Shown: positions 23,435-35,071, counted from the stretch's first letter. The stretch is 64,000 nt of DNA from Saccopteryx bilineata (GCF_036850765.1 NC_089496.1:45622113-45686112); one strand, 5' to 3'. Numbers and translations are program-made. The notes: generated by a model not told the origin, from the letters alone.

Positions 23435-24279
23435 TTTTTTTTCCTTTGCTTCTTATTTTTTATTTATTTATTTTTTTTATAAATAAATTTTTATTAATTT
23501 TAATGGGGTGATATCAATAAATCAGGGTACATATATTCAAAGAAAACATGTCCAGGTTCTCTTGTCATTCAATTATGTTGCATACCCATCACCCAAAGTC
23601 AGATTGTCGTCCGTCACCTTCTATCTAGTTTTCTTTGTGCCCCTCCCCCCTTCCCCTCTCCCTCCTTCCCTCCCCCACCCCCCGTAACCACCACACTCTT
23701 GTCCATGTCTCTTAGTCTCACTTTTATGTCCCACCAATGTATGGAATCATGCAGTTCTTGTTTTTTTTATGATTTACTTATTTCACTCCGTATAATGTTA
23801 TCAAGATCCCACCATTTTGTTGTAAATGATCCGATGTCATCATTTCTTATGGCTGAGTAGTATATTATAGTGTATATGTGCCACATCTTCTTTATCCAGT
23901 CATATATATATATATATATATCTTTTTAACAGTGATTAAAGCCTTTAAGCAAACTCTTGGCCAATACAGCAAGAATCCATAAAAGAGTAGTGTCCTTAAC
24001 ATGTTCACCAAGTCCAAGTTGGCACCAACACCATTCCAAATCCCTGCGAATGCAACCCAACCCCAGTTCAGTCCATCAGGAGCTATCACAAGGAGCAGGA
24101 GTCCAGACAAAGTCCACATCCAGGAAAAGTCCGCATGGCACTGGAATTGTTGTCACAATTCTATACTTTGCAGCTCACGTCCAAGTCCCAATGACCGCTG
24201 CTTCTAGCTGGTAATGATTCAGGTAGACTGGAAAAGCCATCTGCAGCATGTGTGGAGATGGAGCCTCTGTTCTCCTCTG
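23435..24279 (-). mobile_element. Chimeric L1 insertion, minus strand
   Basis: A perfect 14-bp duplication cctttagatttctt (23421-23434 and 24280-24293) bounds the whole 845 bp, so it inserted as one unit. The left part (to about 23912) is a T-rich tail and reversed L1 3' UTR plus ORF2 end ('attttaatggggtgatatcaa', 'ttatggctgagtagtatatta'). A (TA)n run at about 23900-23922 is followed by some 350 bp that I do not recognise as L1. This lies on the 5' side of the L1 and holds a short minus frame (23892-24119) rich in hydrophobic residues. Options are template switching, 5' transduction or an inverted L1 segment. Confidence 0.8.
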
Positions 24280-24282
24280 CCT

Positions 24283-24430
24283 TTAGATTTCTTAAAATAC
24301 TTCAACATGTATTTGTTGAGCACTATGTGCTTGGCACCGTGTTGGGTCCCAAGGGCTCGGCTGTGATTGATACAAACTTGGTGCCTGATCTTATGGAGTG
24401 GACTGAGTGGGGAGATCGAACAGATGATGA
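24283..24430 (+). repeat. L2 3' fragment
   Basis: 'tttgttgagcactatgtgcttg' and 'gcaccgtgttgggtcccaag' then 'cctgatcttatggagtg' are the L2 signature. Confidence 0.65.
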
Positions 24431-24984
24431 TTGAACATCAAATTCCAGCTACACTGACTCGTTTACAAAACAAAGCAGAGGGCTATAGAAGCACGTGATG
24501 GAGGCAGTTAACTCGGTCTTGGGGCCTCTTTCTTAAACTGAACCCTGAACGATGAGTGGGAGTTGGCAGGTAAACAGGCAGGGGCCCAAGGCTGGCTGCT
24601 GCTGGCACAGGCGCCCTGCAATGGCGCTAAAGGTAATCCAGGGCACAGAGAAAGCTGGTGACTGGAGACTGAGCATCCTGGAGGGTGGAGGTGAGAGGTG
24701 AGTCTATCTAGAGACATATCCAGGGCAAATCACACAGGCCTTAGAGGCCTTGGGAGGGGTCTGGCTCTCTTCCCTAAGGATATGGGAAACCTTAGAAGGG
24801 GGTTAATTAGGTAACTTACATAGATTTGCCTTTTTAAAAACATGAGACTAAAGTGTAAGACGGAGTCTTTACATGGCTTAGTTCCTTCTCACTTTGCACT
24901 ACTTGAAGAAAAATTTCAATCCGACATTTCCTAATGCCTACTGGGTAGAGTGTAACACGTAAGCCGCTCTAGGCTTACAAATAA
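24431..24984. other. Unique non-coding DNA
   Basis: Nothing recognised. Confidence 0.5.
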
Positions 24985-25205
24985 TACTAACAAGCAGCTC
25001 TGTAGCACTTACAAGGTGCCAGGCTTTACAAGTACTTTTTCTGTGTGTGTGCTTTGCAAATACTTAACTCACTGAACTGAGGAGGTGCCCCACTGGATTT
25101 AGCTATTCCTGCTCTTCCCATTTTATGGAGGAGACTGGGGTGCAGGGGGGTGGAGTAACTTATCCAAGCTAGCTAGAGGCGGAGCCGGACGCCAGCCCAG
25201 GCAGC
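24985..25205 (-). repeat. MIR fragment
   Basis: 'tagcacttacaaggtgccagg', 'cccattttatggaggagactg' and 'gtggagtaacttatccaagct' are the reversed MIR core and conserved blocks. Confidence 0.7.
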
Positions 25206-25467
25206 CGGGCCGTGTTCACGCTCCGCTCCCGCTCCCTCTCCGCTCCTGCTCCCGGGGTGAAGTGCTGGTCACTCCTCCCCAGGGCGTGTGCAGCTGTCTG
25301 CTGCTTTCCAGGTCCCGTCACAGCCCTTCCAGCCAGCGCCACCAGTGCCTGGGCCGGCTCTCTCCTGCCACAGCGGGGATCCCATCAGGACCCGCGTTTT
25401 CATCCAGGTAGACACGACCTACCGTTATCTTCCAGTCCCAGTTGTTAGTTGAGACTTTTTCTGGTCA

Positions 25468-25819
25468 CCCCTTGTGGTGGTGAATTTTATGTGTTAACTT
25501 GAGTGGGCTGCCAGATACTTGGTCAAACATTATTCTGGGCATTTCTTCGAGGGTCATTTTAGGTGATGTTAGCATTTAAATTGTTGCACTTTGAGTAAAA
25601 CCCATTATCCTTCATAATTGTATGGGTGGGTCTCATCCAATCAGTTGAAGGCCTGAATAGAACAACAATAGAAACAGAACCCTGATAAGAGATAATTCTA
25701 CAGCAGACTTTTTTTTTTAACTCAATCTGGAATACAGGCTCACCTGGGTTTCCAGCCTGCTGGCCCACCCTGCAGAGTTTGGACTTGCCAGCTTTCTCTC
25801 TCTCTCTCTCTCTCTCTCA

Positions 25820-25856
<37 letters not shown>

Positions 25857-25893
25857 CCTATTTGTTTCCGTGTCTCTGGAGAATACTGGATGG
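25468..25893 (-). mobile_element. MLT2 LTR (ERVL), solo
   Basis: 'gtgaattttatgtgttaactt', 'gggtctcatccaatcagttg', 'ggtttccagcctgctggccc' and, at the far end, 'cctatttgtttccgtgtctc' then 'tggagaatac' match the reverse of the MLT2 consensus, which begins with a 'ggttctccagagaaacagaac'-like block. The usual CT/AT microsatellite has expanded to (TC)n(AC)n at 25796-25855. There is no coding region, so it is a solo LTR of an old endogenous retrovirus. Confidence 0.8.
25796..25855. repeat. (TC)n(AC)n microsatellite
   Basis: Compound dinucleotide run inside the LTR. Confidence 0.9.
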
Positions 25894-26782
25894 ATACAGG
25901 ATACCCCCCTGGGCTCTGAATAGATACTGAATGAATCCGAGTGGCGTTAACCAGCCCGGGAACCTGCCCACGCAGCCTTAGCCTCCTGCCCTCCTCTTTT
26001 CTCCTGATTGTACCACACATGCCCGCTGGTTTGCTTGGCTTTCTGGTTTGTGCTCCTGATTCACGTCTCCTTTCCTCTGCTGGGGCAGAGGCTTGTCCGT
26101 GACCCAGGCCTCTCGGCTGACAACCCGCGTCACCCTCACCGGCTTCCCAGTCTGAGGGCCATGTTGGCGTTGTCACCCTTCACTGAGCGGCCTGATGTGA
26201 TTTTGCCAAGAGAGCCTTTCCTCCTGAGGCCGGCCCCTCCTGAAACTGACTCTCCCAGCTTGGGAAAGCTGAGGCTTCCTTCACAGCCACTGGAAATCGC
26301 CTTGAGATCTCTGGAAACCACCATTGCCAAAGCCACCCACATCCCTGGTGAGAGTTTCTGGCTCTACGTGGCCTCTTTGGTTCTGGCTTCCTCCTCTTCC
26401 CGTCTGGTTTTTGACCCTGCAGTCACAGCATGCCTGACACAGGGCCATAAACAGCGGGTCCTGCATGTGCCTCGCTGTAAAGAAGGAAGGTGATAAGGAC
26501 CATCACAGAGGTTCAAACCAAGTTCTGGGGAGTCCAGAGGAGTGAGAAAGACGTCATGGAGGTGGCTGAATCGCAGTGGGCTTTCACAATACACCAGATT
26601 TCAACAGGAGGCGCTAGGCCCTGGAGGGCGGGCACAGATGTCACAACATGCCCCAGGAGCTCAAACGCAGCAGAAGATGCAAAGAGAATGGACCAGGGGG
26701 AGGTCCTGGGGGCTGGGGAAAGAGTGGAAGAGAGAGCGGTGGGGCTAAGGATGGAGGAAATGGGAGAGAATCATTTAATGCA
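25894..26782. other. Unique moderately GC-rich DNA
   Basis: Several overlapping frames of 60-161 codons occur on both strands (for example 26008-26493 plus). None shows a domain or start context that sets it apart, and the composition follows GC content. Treated as non-coding. Confidence 0.5.
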
Positions 26783-26797
26783 AAACTTGCCCTAAGA

Positions 26798-27124
26798 CTG
26801 ACCAGGCAGTGGTGCAGTGGATAGAACGTTGGACTGGGACGCGGAAGACCCAGGTTCGAGACCCCGAGGTTGCCAGCTTGAGTGCAGGCTCATCTGGTTT
26901 GAGCAAGGCTCACCAGCTTGAGCCCAAGGTTGCTGGCTGGAGCAAGGAGTCACTCGGTCTGCTGTAGCCCCCTCGGTCAAGGCACATATGAGAAAAACAA
27001 TCAATAAACAACTAAGGTGCCGCAATGAAGAATTGATGCTTCTCATCTCTCTCCCTTCCTGCCTGTCTGTCCCTATCTGTCCCTCTGTCTGACTCTGTCA
27101 CCAAACAAAACAAAAAAACCCCAT
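26798..27124 (+). repeat. SINE-B copy
   Basis: Complete copy with head 'ctgaccaggcagtggtgcag'. Flanks aaacttgccctaaga and aaacttgcctctaaga (26783-26797, 27125-27140) are a near-perfect duplication. Confidence 0.93.
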
Positions 27125-27454
27125 AAACTTGCCTCTAAGAAAAAATGTGTTCCTTTGTCCCTTGACCAGATTCATTTCTGCAAAATAGTCACAGTGAGGT
27201 ACCTTGTCCGGAGTTTATAACCCAAGGATTAGGAAGCAGGGCTTTTGCATTGCTTTGATGGCTGTTTGGTGTAGGAGCTGTGGTCTGAGAGTCTGGAGAA
27301 CCAGATTACAGTCCTGGCCGAACCACTAAAGAGCTCTGGGGAGTCTCGGACCCCTCATCTGGGAATCTGGGGTGGGTGGAATCTCTGCGGGGTATTGGTT
27401 CAGGAATCCATGGACTCCAAAATCCGAGGAGGCATTCACTGGCTTTGTGAATGT

Positions 27455-27600
27455 GGACTTGTCTCTCAACCACTTAAACTTCAGTTTTTGTCTGTAAAAA
27501 ATGGGAATGGTAATATATCTGTCTCGTGAGATTATTGTGGAGATTAATAAATGCGATCACTAATGTTAAGTACCTGGAAAAGGTGAGCCTGGGGCCATGT
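27455..27600 (+). repeat. MIR fragment
   Basis: 'cttgtctctcaaccacttaaac', 'tctgtaaaaaatgggaatgg' and 'agattattgtggagattaata' are in MIR order. Confidence 0.75.
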
Positions 27601-27905
27601 CTCCAGAGATTCTGGGTGGCCAGGTATTGGTATTTTTTTTTTTTTTTGAAACTCTAAGGAGATTTCAATGTCAGCACTTATAACAGCTGTGATAATATAT
27701 TTTAGTTCCATTACATAATTCATAGTGCTGCCCAGGGATCAGGCATGAGTATTAGCAGGCTGTTGGGTCCTGATTTTAAAAAAAGGAAATAACACACGCC
27801 AAAGAACCTTACTCGACTCACGGAATTACAGGGTTGAAGGGCCACCAAGTCCAATCGCTCATCTGTGGGTTGAATCCTCTCTGCATTATTCTTGCCAAGT
27901 GGTAG

Positions 27906-28102
27906 TGTAGGCCAGGGTTTCTCCAATTCCAGCCGGCACCAGAATCACCTGAAGGGATTGTCAAAGCCCACACTGCTAAGCCTCCGCCCCAGAGTTTCTG
28001 AATCCATAGCTCTGGTGCGGGACCTGAGAATTTTGATTTCTAACGTGTCCCCAGATGATGGTGATGCTGCTGGTCTGGGGACCACACTTTGAGAACCACC
28101 AA
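27906..28102 (-). mobile_element. MER5A (hAT-Charlie MITE)
   Basis: 'gcaccagaatcacctgaaggg', 'ccgccccagagtttctgaat' and 'ctgctggtctggggaccacac' then 'tttgagaaccacc' match MER5A read in reverse. Confidence 0.85.
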
Positions 28103-29319
28103 TCTAGGCAATGCTTAACAGAAAACTCCCTACCTTATAAGCCCATTCACCCATCTCCTGATAGCCTATAGCATTGGCACACTCAACTCCTGGAAAGTTC
28201 TGGTATTCCTCTGGAAGCTGCCACTCCACCCCTTTTACCTGTAGGCTCTTTGCCTTAACACAAAGCACGTTTGTTAGCTTTGTTTTGTCATTCCTCATTC
28301 TAAGGGTAAAAGAGAACCTCTCTCTTGATACTTTAAAAGGAGAATGAAAACCTTAGACCATTTTAAGGGGGAAAGATCTGATCTTCTATTCCTGGGATTA
28401 CAACTTCAGTTGAATAAATGGATTTTGAGTGCCTGATGGGTATAAGGAATGAGAGACACCTAAGTGAACAGCCACTCAGGAACTCCTTTAGAAGGCTGGA
28501 CTAGCCACTCCCAGCTCGATGGATGTGGATGGTTAGTGATAGACCGCTCAGCGCTCCTTCGTGGTCCTGCTACAGTGTTGTGGACTTATGACCATCCTAG
28601 CAATGAAATGCATATTTTGGCACGCACACAACTTGCTCGACAAATAAAAATTTAATAGACATATATCTGAAAGTTTCTAGCACTTCAGGGAGATTTTGAG
28701 ATTTATTCTAGCATACCATACAATGAGTTTTATTGGGAACTGCAAAAATATATAATTTTAATAGGAATTGGTAAGCACAAAACTTTGACACCACTGAAAA
28801 AATATTAGCCATGCCAAAGCAACCCCCATAAAAGTTTGCAGAAATGTTTCAGAAAGAGTTATTAGGGGCTGATTTCTTAGTGGAGATTCAGCCAAGGCCT
28901 CGTTTTTAAGGAAATATATCTTTGTTTCTAAGGAAAGGGCAGGCACTTGCTGCCGCCTTTGAAGAGAGGCGAATCTGCTGAGTTTTGTAGCTCTGCGAGG
29001 AAAGGTCATGGGTTTGTTTTGGGTATATTTGGTGAAAACTACTAGTTAATAATCAGAAGTGCAGCAGGATGTCTTAGTAACAACAAGTCCTATTAAATCA
29101 GACATGTTGCAGGAAGACACTTCAAGGCGAAACGGCAATGCTCTTTCGCCTTCCCAAGTTGGAACTTGAAGTATTAGGAACCCAGGTGCCTTCCCTTTGG
29201 AGATGGTGCCATCCATCCTCATTACCCATCTGCACCTCTTGGCCCAACCTAAGGTGCTGGATTTCTGGCTGTTAACTATAGGGTGCGAGTCTTAGTCCCG
29301 CTCAGTACAGAGCGTTCCA
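28103..29319. other. Unique non-coding DNA
   Basis: No gene recognised. A short L2-like hint occurs at 28410-28455. Confidence 0.5.
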
Positions 29320-29450
29320 GCACCGCTTCTTTGTGACTTTAACATGTCTGAGCTTCACTGTCATTGTCCATTGAAAATGGGAGAGTAATACCTGTCCCAC
29401 AGATTGTTGTGAGAATCACTGGAATGCTGCTATCTATAACACATTCTGCA
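29320..29450 (+). repeat. MIR fragment
   Basis: 'tctttgtgactttaacatgtc', 'gagcttcactgtcattgtcc' and 'agattgttgtgagaatcact' are in MIR order. Confidence 0.65.
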
Positions 29451-30126
29451 CACTCAGCCTGGAGACCAACACAGGCCTCGGTCATAGTTCATGCAGTCTG
29501 GAGTAAGGGTCAGTGAATAGTGACATCCTTACCCCAAGGAAAAGAAAACCAGATGGTCACTTCCTGGAGGGGACTGTTGTCCCAGGTCCCCACTGTCTCT
29601 TTTTTGAGAGCCTCTAGCAGTTCTTCCCCAACTGTGTGCCCTGGATCACAGGTGTCCAATTAGAGCCGACCTCGGACATATGCTGTGAACAAAGGGCTCT
29701 GCAGTCCATAAACTTGGCGAATGCTGCTGGCAGGCACATTAGCATATTAAAGGCTATGAAGCCCCCACTGTATAGAAACCTATTCACCTTTGTTTATGGC
29801 GGTATTTTCTAAGCTAATTCCAGTGATAGAAAGTATTTCCATGACAAGACTCTCACTACCCTGTGGGACACTGGTAGCCCTCAGGGCACAGCGAGGGAGC
29901 TGCTGATCCAAGCCCTTTAAATCAGTAGGACAGACTTGGTCCTTGGTGCTTGGAGTGGTCCCAGGCAATCATAAGTATGGAACACGCCATCGATTGTATG
30001 TATATTTCAATTTCCCCGAAGGTTCCTGACAAAATAATGGCTCGCTGGGGGCACAACTTGTTTGCATTGTCACCAAAAACAGGGAATAGAGCACAAATCT
30101 TTTCCCCATAAACCTCTCTTCAGAGC
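29451..30126. other. Unique non-coding DNA
   Basis: Nothing recognised. Confidence 0.5.
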
Positions 30127-31321
30127 ATGCCACGGGTAGTGAACTTCACTGAACAAACTTTGGACATGCCAACGTCTCGTCCTGACCGATCTTCCGGAGG
30201 AGTCCCGGCGGGGGCTGTTTGGCCCAGTCATCCCAAGCAGAGGCGGCTGCCTGCCGTTCATCACGCCCCTGGGTCGGACCTGAGCGGTGGCCAGGTGCTG
30301 GGGAGCCTGAGAACAAGGTGCTTCTGGCTTCTCCGCAGAGAACCTGTTTGCCAGGGGCCGGCGGGAGACACTGAGGAAAGGCTTCTGCTCTCCCACACCG
30401 GGTTTCATCACTGCCAGGTTCACACGGATGTGTTTGTCTTCTGTTTTTCCTTGCAGCCTCCACGCTCTCTTATCGGGGAGGAAGCTTGGTGTTTGGCCCG
30501 GTCCCCGGGCTTCGGTACACTTCCTGCCGCACCGGCTCCTGGTTCACCTTTGTGTGCAGACTTGTCTGGGCGAGGGCACACTCACTCACAAGTCTTCCCT
30601 GCCTGGATCTGCACATCGCCTGGCTACACTTCTGCAGATGTGTTCCTGTTCCCTTCCGCGGAGGACTGAGCGCTGCCAGAGCGGGCCCTGTGACACGGAG
30701 GGAGGGCTGATTGGCCGGCTGCCCCCAGTGATAGTCTGGAAGCGATCAGCGCAGAAAAAAGATAACACAGCTGTGATTTTCAAGGAGACAGGTCCCGGTT
30801 TTTCTACCTGCCAACCACGTCTCCTCTGAGAAGGGTTCCCCACCCCCTGCAAGTTGCTATAAAAGAGACCTTTTAATCTTGTTTCAAAAGCCTGGAGACC
30901 CAAGTCTTTCCAGAGCCGAGGGGAGAAGGCAGGCCAGGAAAAGGCGGGTTGCCGGGGAACCTGGGGGTTCACAGGGAAATGGAGGGGAGGGTGGGCAGGC
31001 AGGCGGGGCGCCATGGCAGTCCCGGGCCTGAGCTGTGCATGTGCTTGAGAGGACTTGGTGCGCTTGGCCTCCAACTTGCTTTCGCCCACAAGTATGATAT
31101 GGTTTGCGGGTGGGGGTGGAGGGTGTTTCAGAGGTTGACGACCATAAATCTGTCAGTGGGTGATTTTCAGACATCTGCCTGGAGCAATTGCAGACAAACG
31201 CGGGAGTTATGGGAGCCACGGTGTGCCTGACGAGGCCTGGGAAAACCAGAGCCAAGATGGTCGCCTGGGAGACCGCTGGGCTGGGAGAAAAGGCGATGTC
31301 AGTAATAAACAGTTTTATCAT
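30127..31321. other. GC-rich unique segment with many overlapping frames
   Basis: This is the most GC-rich repeat-free stretch in the window. It stays open in several frames on both strands: 30127-30669 (+), 30428-30829 (+), 30586-31089 (-) and 30884-31321 (-). No frame has a recognisable domain, and frames on opposite strands overlap, as expected from base composition alone. A TATAAAAG string at 30858-30865 lies downstream of a C-rich 'cccaccccctgc' box. It could be a regulatory element or a non-coding RNA exon, but the sequence alone does not prove either. Confidence 0.35.
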
Positions 31322-31334
31322 TTAACTGTAGGTC

Positions 31335-31370
31335 TAAAAAAAAAAAACAGAAAAAAAAAAAAGAAAAAAT
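31335..31370. repeat. A-rich run
   Basis: Interrupted poly(A) stretch. No retroposed body recognised upstream. Confidence 0.7.
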
Positions 31371-31710
31371 CCATTAGGATCGGGAGCTTGGGAGTTAAAT
31401 CCTGTTTTTGTTTGAATGCTATAGAAACGCACAGTCAGATCCTGGCACTGTCTGCATACATCGGGCGTCCAGGGACACTCCTGCCACCAGGCTGGCTTTA
31501 GTTTAGCCACATGGCCAAGGAAGTCCCCAGGATATGGTTCCAGAGATTTACTCCACTGGAGCGTTTCGTCTTTCTTCGTCTTTAACTGGCAGAGTTACTT
31601 ACTCTTTTACAGCAGATGTTTCTGTTGCTTAGCATGGTGAATTCAACAGCTGTTACTGTGGTTACATTTAAAAATACTTTCCAAATTTCTTGTTGATTCA
31701 GAGTGTAGAA

Positions 31711-31870
31711 CACATGTGGGAGAAGGAAGCTGGGTGCTGAGGGCTTCTCCAAGCCTCAGTATCCTAATCTTCCAAATGGGGATAATAATACTTGTTCCAC
31801 AAAGTTGTTGGGAGAGCTGGCTCCTAGGAAGGCCGACAACAAATATGACCTTGCCGCTCATAAAATGCCA
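31711..31870 (+). repeat. MIR-like fragment
   Basis: 'tctccaagcctcagtatcct', 'tccaaatggggataataata' and 'cacaaagttgttgggagag' match the MIR conserved end. Confidence 0.65.
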
Positions 31871-33033
31871 GCTTCTCATTCTGAAGATAAGTCATGACGT
31901 AAGACGCTGGCATACTTATGAAACTGACACCCAAGTAGGCGTTTGGCAAAAACAAAAGGAGATCCTGTGTTTTATGAGATCCATTCCACCGTCTTCCCTG
32001 ATAGTATTTATCTGATGATTCTTTGCTTTCTGCTGCCTGTGTGTGTCTCTGCTTTAGTCTCTCCCCATGGCACAGTGCTAACCTGGCATCTCACACAAAA
32101 GGCTGAGAAATGCTGTGTACCCCTTCCTATACAGATTACCCAAGTCCGCTCAGATGACCCTATGACAGTGTAGTGCAGAGAAATCCCCACCAGTGTGAAA
32201 CCACAGTGGGCACAGCAGCAACTGTCTCTGAATTAGAGATGCACTTCCGGCCGCCATTTTTCCATGTGTCAGAGAGCAAACAGGTGATTTCTCCCTGATC
32301 ACACCTGGGGCCTCCCATAAACTTCAAACTGCAAAAGACACTTATGGGTGGGCAAAGGGGAGAGGCATGGTCCCAATATCTTTGACCTCCTGCATCTTGG
32401 AACTCCTGAAGCACTGACAGCTGATGTTGTGCTGTGTGCATTAGGAGGCAGAAGAACGCAGGAGCTAAAAGCAGTGGCTTTGTACTTATTCAGACAGCCA
32501 CGGTTTAAAGGTCATTCCTCTCTTTTTTTTTTTTTTTTTTTCCTAGTTCCTTTGAGGTCAGGGGCTAGAACATACTTTAAGTTCTGGACCCTAGCTTGGA
32601 AAGGACAAGGAGGTAGAGGGTAAAACTTCAGGGGAGGGAAGGGAAGAAAAAACATAGGGAGGAAAAGAAAATGACAACCCCTCTTAGGTCTGCCGTAATA
32701 CTTGGTCTGTGGGTTAAAGGGCAACCAAACAATGAACTCATAGGTAAGGCCCCCAAAAAAGCTGTGTCTTACAGATTAATCCCTGATGCTTTATTTATTC
32801 CTGCCTTGTGCCACTCATTTACACAGACTCTCCTTACCCCTCACTTGGAGGGTTTCATCCCTCAGTGTTGGGAAGTTGCAGGACAGCGTTGGGTAAAGGA
32901 GTGAAGGTATGCTACCCAGTGCTTCTCAAGATTCCTGGTGGAAGGTAGATAGCATTTTCTTTGTTACTCTCTGAACAAATGAAGAAGAGGCTGGACCTTC
33001 AGCCTTCAAGAAAAATGCCACTTCTAGCTCTCA
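31871..33033. other. Unique non-coding DNA
   Basis: No gene recognised. A T-run of about 20 lies at 32522-32541. Confidence 0.5.
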
Positions 33034-33041
33034 GTCTACAT

Positions 33042-33355
33042 CAGGGGTCCCCAAACTACGGCCCGCGGGCCGCATGCGGCCCCCTGAGGCCATTTATCCG
33101 GCCCCCGCCGCACTTCCGGAAGGGGCACCTCTTTCATTGGTGGTCAGCGAGAGGAGCATAGTTCCCATTGAAATACTGGTCAGTTTGTTGATTTAAATTT
33201 ACTTGTTCTTTATTTTAAATATTGTATTTGTTCCCGTTTTGTTTTTTTACTTTAAAATAAGATATGTGCAGTGTGCATAGGGATTATAGTCTGGCCCTCC
33301 AACGGTCTGAGGGACAGTGAACTGGCCCCCTGTGAAAGAAGTTTGGGGACCCCTG
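33042..33355 (+). mobile_element. Non-autonomous hAT transposon, intact ends
   Basis: A 314-bp element with ends CAGGGGTCCCCAAACT and, reversed from the right, CAGGGGTCCCCAAACT: a 16-bp perfect inverted repeat. It is flanked by a perfect 8-bp duplication gtctacat (33034-33041, 33356-33363), the hallmark of hAT insertion. The interior is GC-rich at the left and AT-rich at the right and holds no transposase. A shorter relative lies at 39267-39458. Confidence 0.95.
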
Positions 33356-33363
33356 GTCTACAT

Positions 33364-33673
33364 GCATCCTCCTGGGGTATATTTGGAGTTGATGGAGGTC
33401 AATGTGTTTGAACTCTCCAACTCACCCTTCCCTGTTGCCCAGCCCACCATACTCAGGGATACCTTTCGATTTCCGCTTCATCCAGGATTAGCACCATAAA
33501 GAGAGGAATGAACACCCCTGGAATTTGCTTCTTCAATTATTATTTACATAGTCTCTTTCAAGTGTTATCCTATGTGTTTGGAGACAATGCTAATTGATAA
33601 GAGTTGTTGGGTGGCTAGGGTCTGGGAAGGTAGCTATATTTTAAAAATATTGAATATTTATTCTAATAAAAAT
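33364..33673. other. Unique non-coding DNA
   Basis: Nothing recognised. Confidence 0.5.
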
Positions 33674-33683
33674 ATTTCCCCTT

Positions 33684-34090
33684 GGCCCTGGCCGGTTGGC
33701 TCAGCGGTAGAGCGTCGGCCTAGCGTGCGGAGGACCCGGGTTTGATTCCCGGCCAGGGCACACAGGAGAAGCACCCATTTGCTTCTCCACCCCTCCGCCG
33801 CACTTTCCTCTCTGTCTCTCTCTTCCCCTCCCGCAGCCAAGGCTCCATTGGAGCAAAGATGGCCCGGGCGCTGGGGATGGCTCTGTGGCCTCTGCCTCAG
33901 GCGCTAGAGTGGCTCTGGTCGCAACATGGCGACGCCCAGGATGGGCAGAGCATCGCCCCCTGGTGGGCAGAGCGTAGCCCCTGGTGGGCGTGCCGGGTGG
34001 ATCCCGGTCGGGCGCATGCGGGAGTCTGTCAGACTATCTCTCCCTGTTTCCAGCTTCAGAAAAATGAAAAAAAAAAAAAAAAAAAAAAAA
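33684..34090 (+). repeat. SINE-A copy with CTCF core and ATGGCGAC block
   Basis: Full-length with an A tail. Duplication atttcccctt (33674-33683, 34091-34100). It belongs to the subfamily reading 'gtcgcaacatggcgacgccc'. The reverse of CCACCAGGGGGC lies at 33955-33966; a second, one-base-shorter unit follows. Confidence 0.95.
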
Positions 34091-34100
34091 ATTTCCCCTT

Positions 34101-34708
34101 TATAAATCTTTCTACTACAAATTGTTGTTTTCTTTAATGTAATCTCAATGTAACACCAACTGCATGTATACAGCACAGATTATAAAGGCTGTAGATATCT
34201 AAGGATAAAATGATTCCCTTCTCAAAAAGGAGAAAATTCCCTAACAGGGAATCCAGAGGTGTTTAAAACCAGAGGATCTGGCCCAGGGAAGCTGGTGGTT
34301 GCAGAGATAAAAGCCAATGGTTTGAAAAGAAACATATACAAGTACATTGGCCACATAAGAGGCTAACTCCATGGACTTCCTTGTCAGGCCTTCCTTCCCT
34401 GCTCAACTGTGGCTCAAATTCTGCCCGAGTCCTAATGGCCTGTTTTGCATAAAAAATCTGTCTTGTGTAAATACCTATTTCAGGATTTAGGAAATGTGGT
34501 GAAGATTGTTTTTTTATTAAGATTTCAGGCCAAGTGCAGGCCCAGATCCTCAGCCAAGATAATTATTAGTGAGTGAATAAATTATGCTTGCCTAAGCTTG
34601 TTGTCTATTTAAGCAAATATAACATTATAAATATCAGAAATCTCACTTCACAGTATAGACTCCAGATTATTCAACACTTCCATTTGTCGTAGGTTCATAA
34701 ACCAGATG
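34101..34708. other. Unique AT-rich DNA
   Basis: Nothing recognised. Confidence 0.5.
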
Positions 34709-34719
34709 ACAATCCTTAA

Positions 34720-35071
34720 AATTTTTTTTATTTATTGATTTGTGTGAGAGAGAGAGAGAAAGAAAGTGAGTGAGAAGGTAGAAGGGAGGGAGGGAGAGAG
34801 GAAAGGAGAAAAAGAGAAGAAGAGGGGGAGAGGAAGGGAGGGAGGAAGGGAGGAAGAGGAAGGAAGGGAGAGAGAGGAAAAGAAGGGAGGGAGAGAAAGG
34901 GAGGGAGGGAAAGAGAGGAAAGGAGGGAGAGAAAGAGAGAAAGATTGAATTGTTGTTTCACTTATTTATACACTCTGGTTGATTCTTGCATGTGCTCTGA
35001 CCTGGGATCAAATCCACAACCTTGACCTATTTGGATGACGCTCTTACCAACTGAGCTATCCGGCAGCGGTG
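34720..35071 (-). repeat. VES SINE part of the chimera
   Basis: The head type 'gatagctcagttggtaagag' (read on the minus strand) is the same class as the copy at 63424-63626 and differs from SINE-A and SINE-B heads. The GA-rich stretch (about 34744-34945) is unusually expanded. Confidence 0.9.

Noticed and set aside
23892..24119. Hydrophobic minus-strand frame resembling a membrane protein end
   Set aside because: It lies in the chimeric L1 insertion and runs into a (TA)n run giving Ile-Tyr repeats. No known family recognised.
26008..26493. 161-codon plus-strand open frame
   Set aside because: GC-rich stretch with competing long frames on the opposite strand and no recognisable domain.
33690..33760. 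tRNA-like sequences with A and B boxes (here and at every SINE head)
   Set aside because: They continue into SINE bodies with A tails and target duplications, so they are SINE promoters, not tRNA genes.
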